Source: Accumulibacter sp. (GTDB lineage: Bacteria; Pseudomonadota; Gammaproteobacteria; Burkholderiales; Rhodocyclaceae). Taken from it: a stretch of DNA of 64,000 bases. Made by a program: the position numbers and the translations under genes. Every line of letters starts with the position of its first letter. Within the stretch, counting starts at the first letter, position 1. Shown piece by piece: positions 63,657-64,000 of this stretch. The notes beneath the pieces are model-generated. The model was not told where the DNA came from. It ran no database searches and saw nothing but the letters and a program-made list of their open reading frames with translations. The stretch lies in assembly GCA_024235695.1 (NCBI GenBank), contig JACKLX010000011.1, forward strand, positions 62,001 through 126,000, read 5' to 3'.

Positions 63657-64000
63657 TCAAGCACCCATCTTGTCGAAAATCTTCTGCAGCTTCTCGGCCA
63701 GCGTCGCCGCGGTGAACGGCTTGACGATGTAGCCGCTTGCCCCGGCCTGGGCCGCGGCAATGATGTTCTCCTTCTTTGCTTCGGCGGTAATCATCATCAC
63801 CGGCAAGTGCTTGAGCGTCGGGTTGCCGCGAATCGCCTGCAGCAACTGCAGGCCATCCATGTTCGGCATGTTCCAGTCGGTAACGACGAACTCGAAGCCA
63901 CCGGCCTGCAACTTCTGGAGCGCAATGGCGCCGTCCTCGGCCTCGTCTACGTTGGCGAATCCCAGTTCCTTGAGCAGATTCCTGACGATTCGCCGCATCG
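63657..64000 (-). CDS. cheY: Chemotaxis response regulator CheY (5' end outside window)
   Basis: The visible 113 residues (from [31 protein letters not shown]) lack about 16 N-terminal residues including the acidic pair. Phospho-Asp is residue 41 of the fragment ([12 protein letters not shown]), Thr/Ser in MMITAEA and Lys in [11 protein letters not shown] are present. When phosphorylated it binds FliM to change flagellar rotation. The stop is one base before the cheZ ATG, so cheYZA is one operon. Confidence 0.96.
   Translation of the reverse strand, partial: MRRIVRNLLKELGFANVDEAEDGAIALQKLQAGGFEFVVTDWNMPNMDGLQLLQAIRGNPTLKHLPVMMITAEAKKENIIAAAQAGASGYIVKPFTAATLAEKLQKIFDKMGA

Overview
This window comes from a high-GC betaproteobacterium, most likely of the Rhodocyclales type (Candidatus Accumulibacter, Dechloromonas or Azonexus-like). 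Three points support this. The gene order yciB-yciI-bolA-ppiC is typical of betaproteobacteria. The tmRNA gene is circularly permuted and encodes an ANDERFAMAA tag. The flagellar regulon carries FleS/FleR and FlhF/FlhG with sigma-54 and sigma-28 promoters, a polar-flagellum layout rather than the FlhDC layout of many other betaproteobacteria. The genus is inference only.

Left part (1-8.0 kb): the tail of an unidentified gene with a terminator; the yciB-yciI-bolA-ppiC cluster (minus); an SH3-domain lipoprotein and a DUF389 membrane protein (plus); phenylacetate-CoA ligase paaK (minus); and a MATE transporter (plus).

Signalling block (8.2-16.5 kb, all plus): a secreted rhodanese-fold protein that has lost its catalytic cysteine, a large hybrid histidine kinase (HAMP, HisKA, HATPase, REC, REC, Hpt), a REC-GGDEF-EAL response regulator, a diguanylate cyclase and a PAS-GGDEF-hemerythrin diguanylate cyclase. 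The arrangement suggests a redox- or oxygen-responsive c-di-GMP module beside the motility genes.

Middle (16.6-25.3 kb): a fructosamine-kinase-like protein, a CorA-like membrane protein, a Na,K-ATPase-like (type IIC) P-type ATPase directly followed by a kinase-fold/P-loop fusion protein, a 0.6-kb region with a PEP-CTERM-type regulatory motif and no intact gene, a small hypothetical gene, and the permuted two-piece tmRNA gene.

Right part (25.3-64 kb): an almost complete flagellar and chemotaxis supercluster. fleS-fleR and fliE (minus) diverge from fliFGHIJKLMNOPQR (plus). flgBCDEFGHIJKL plus a lipoprotein gene run on the minus strand and converge on fliR. flgA-flgM-flgN (plus) diverge from flgB. 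flhB-flhA-flhF-flhG-fliA-motC-motD (minus) follow, then cheA-cheZ-cheY (minus, cheY cut by the window end). A perfect -24/-12 promoter precedes flgB, a good one precedes fliE and a weaker one fliF. A near-perfect sigma-28 promoter precedes flgM and a plausible one precedes flgK. The hierarchy inferred is RpoN/FleR for hook-basal body genes, then FliA/FlgM for late genes. Flagellin, fliD and the master regulator FleQ are not in the window.
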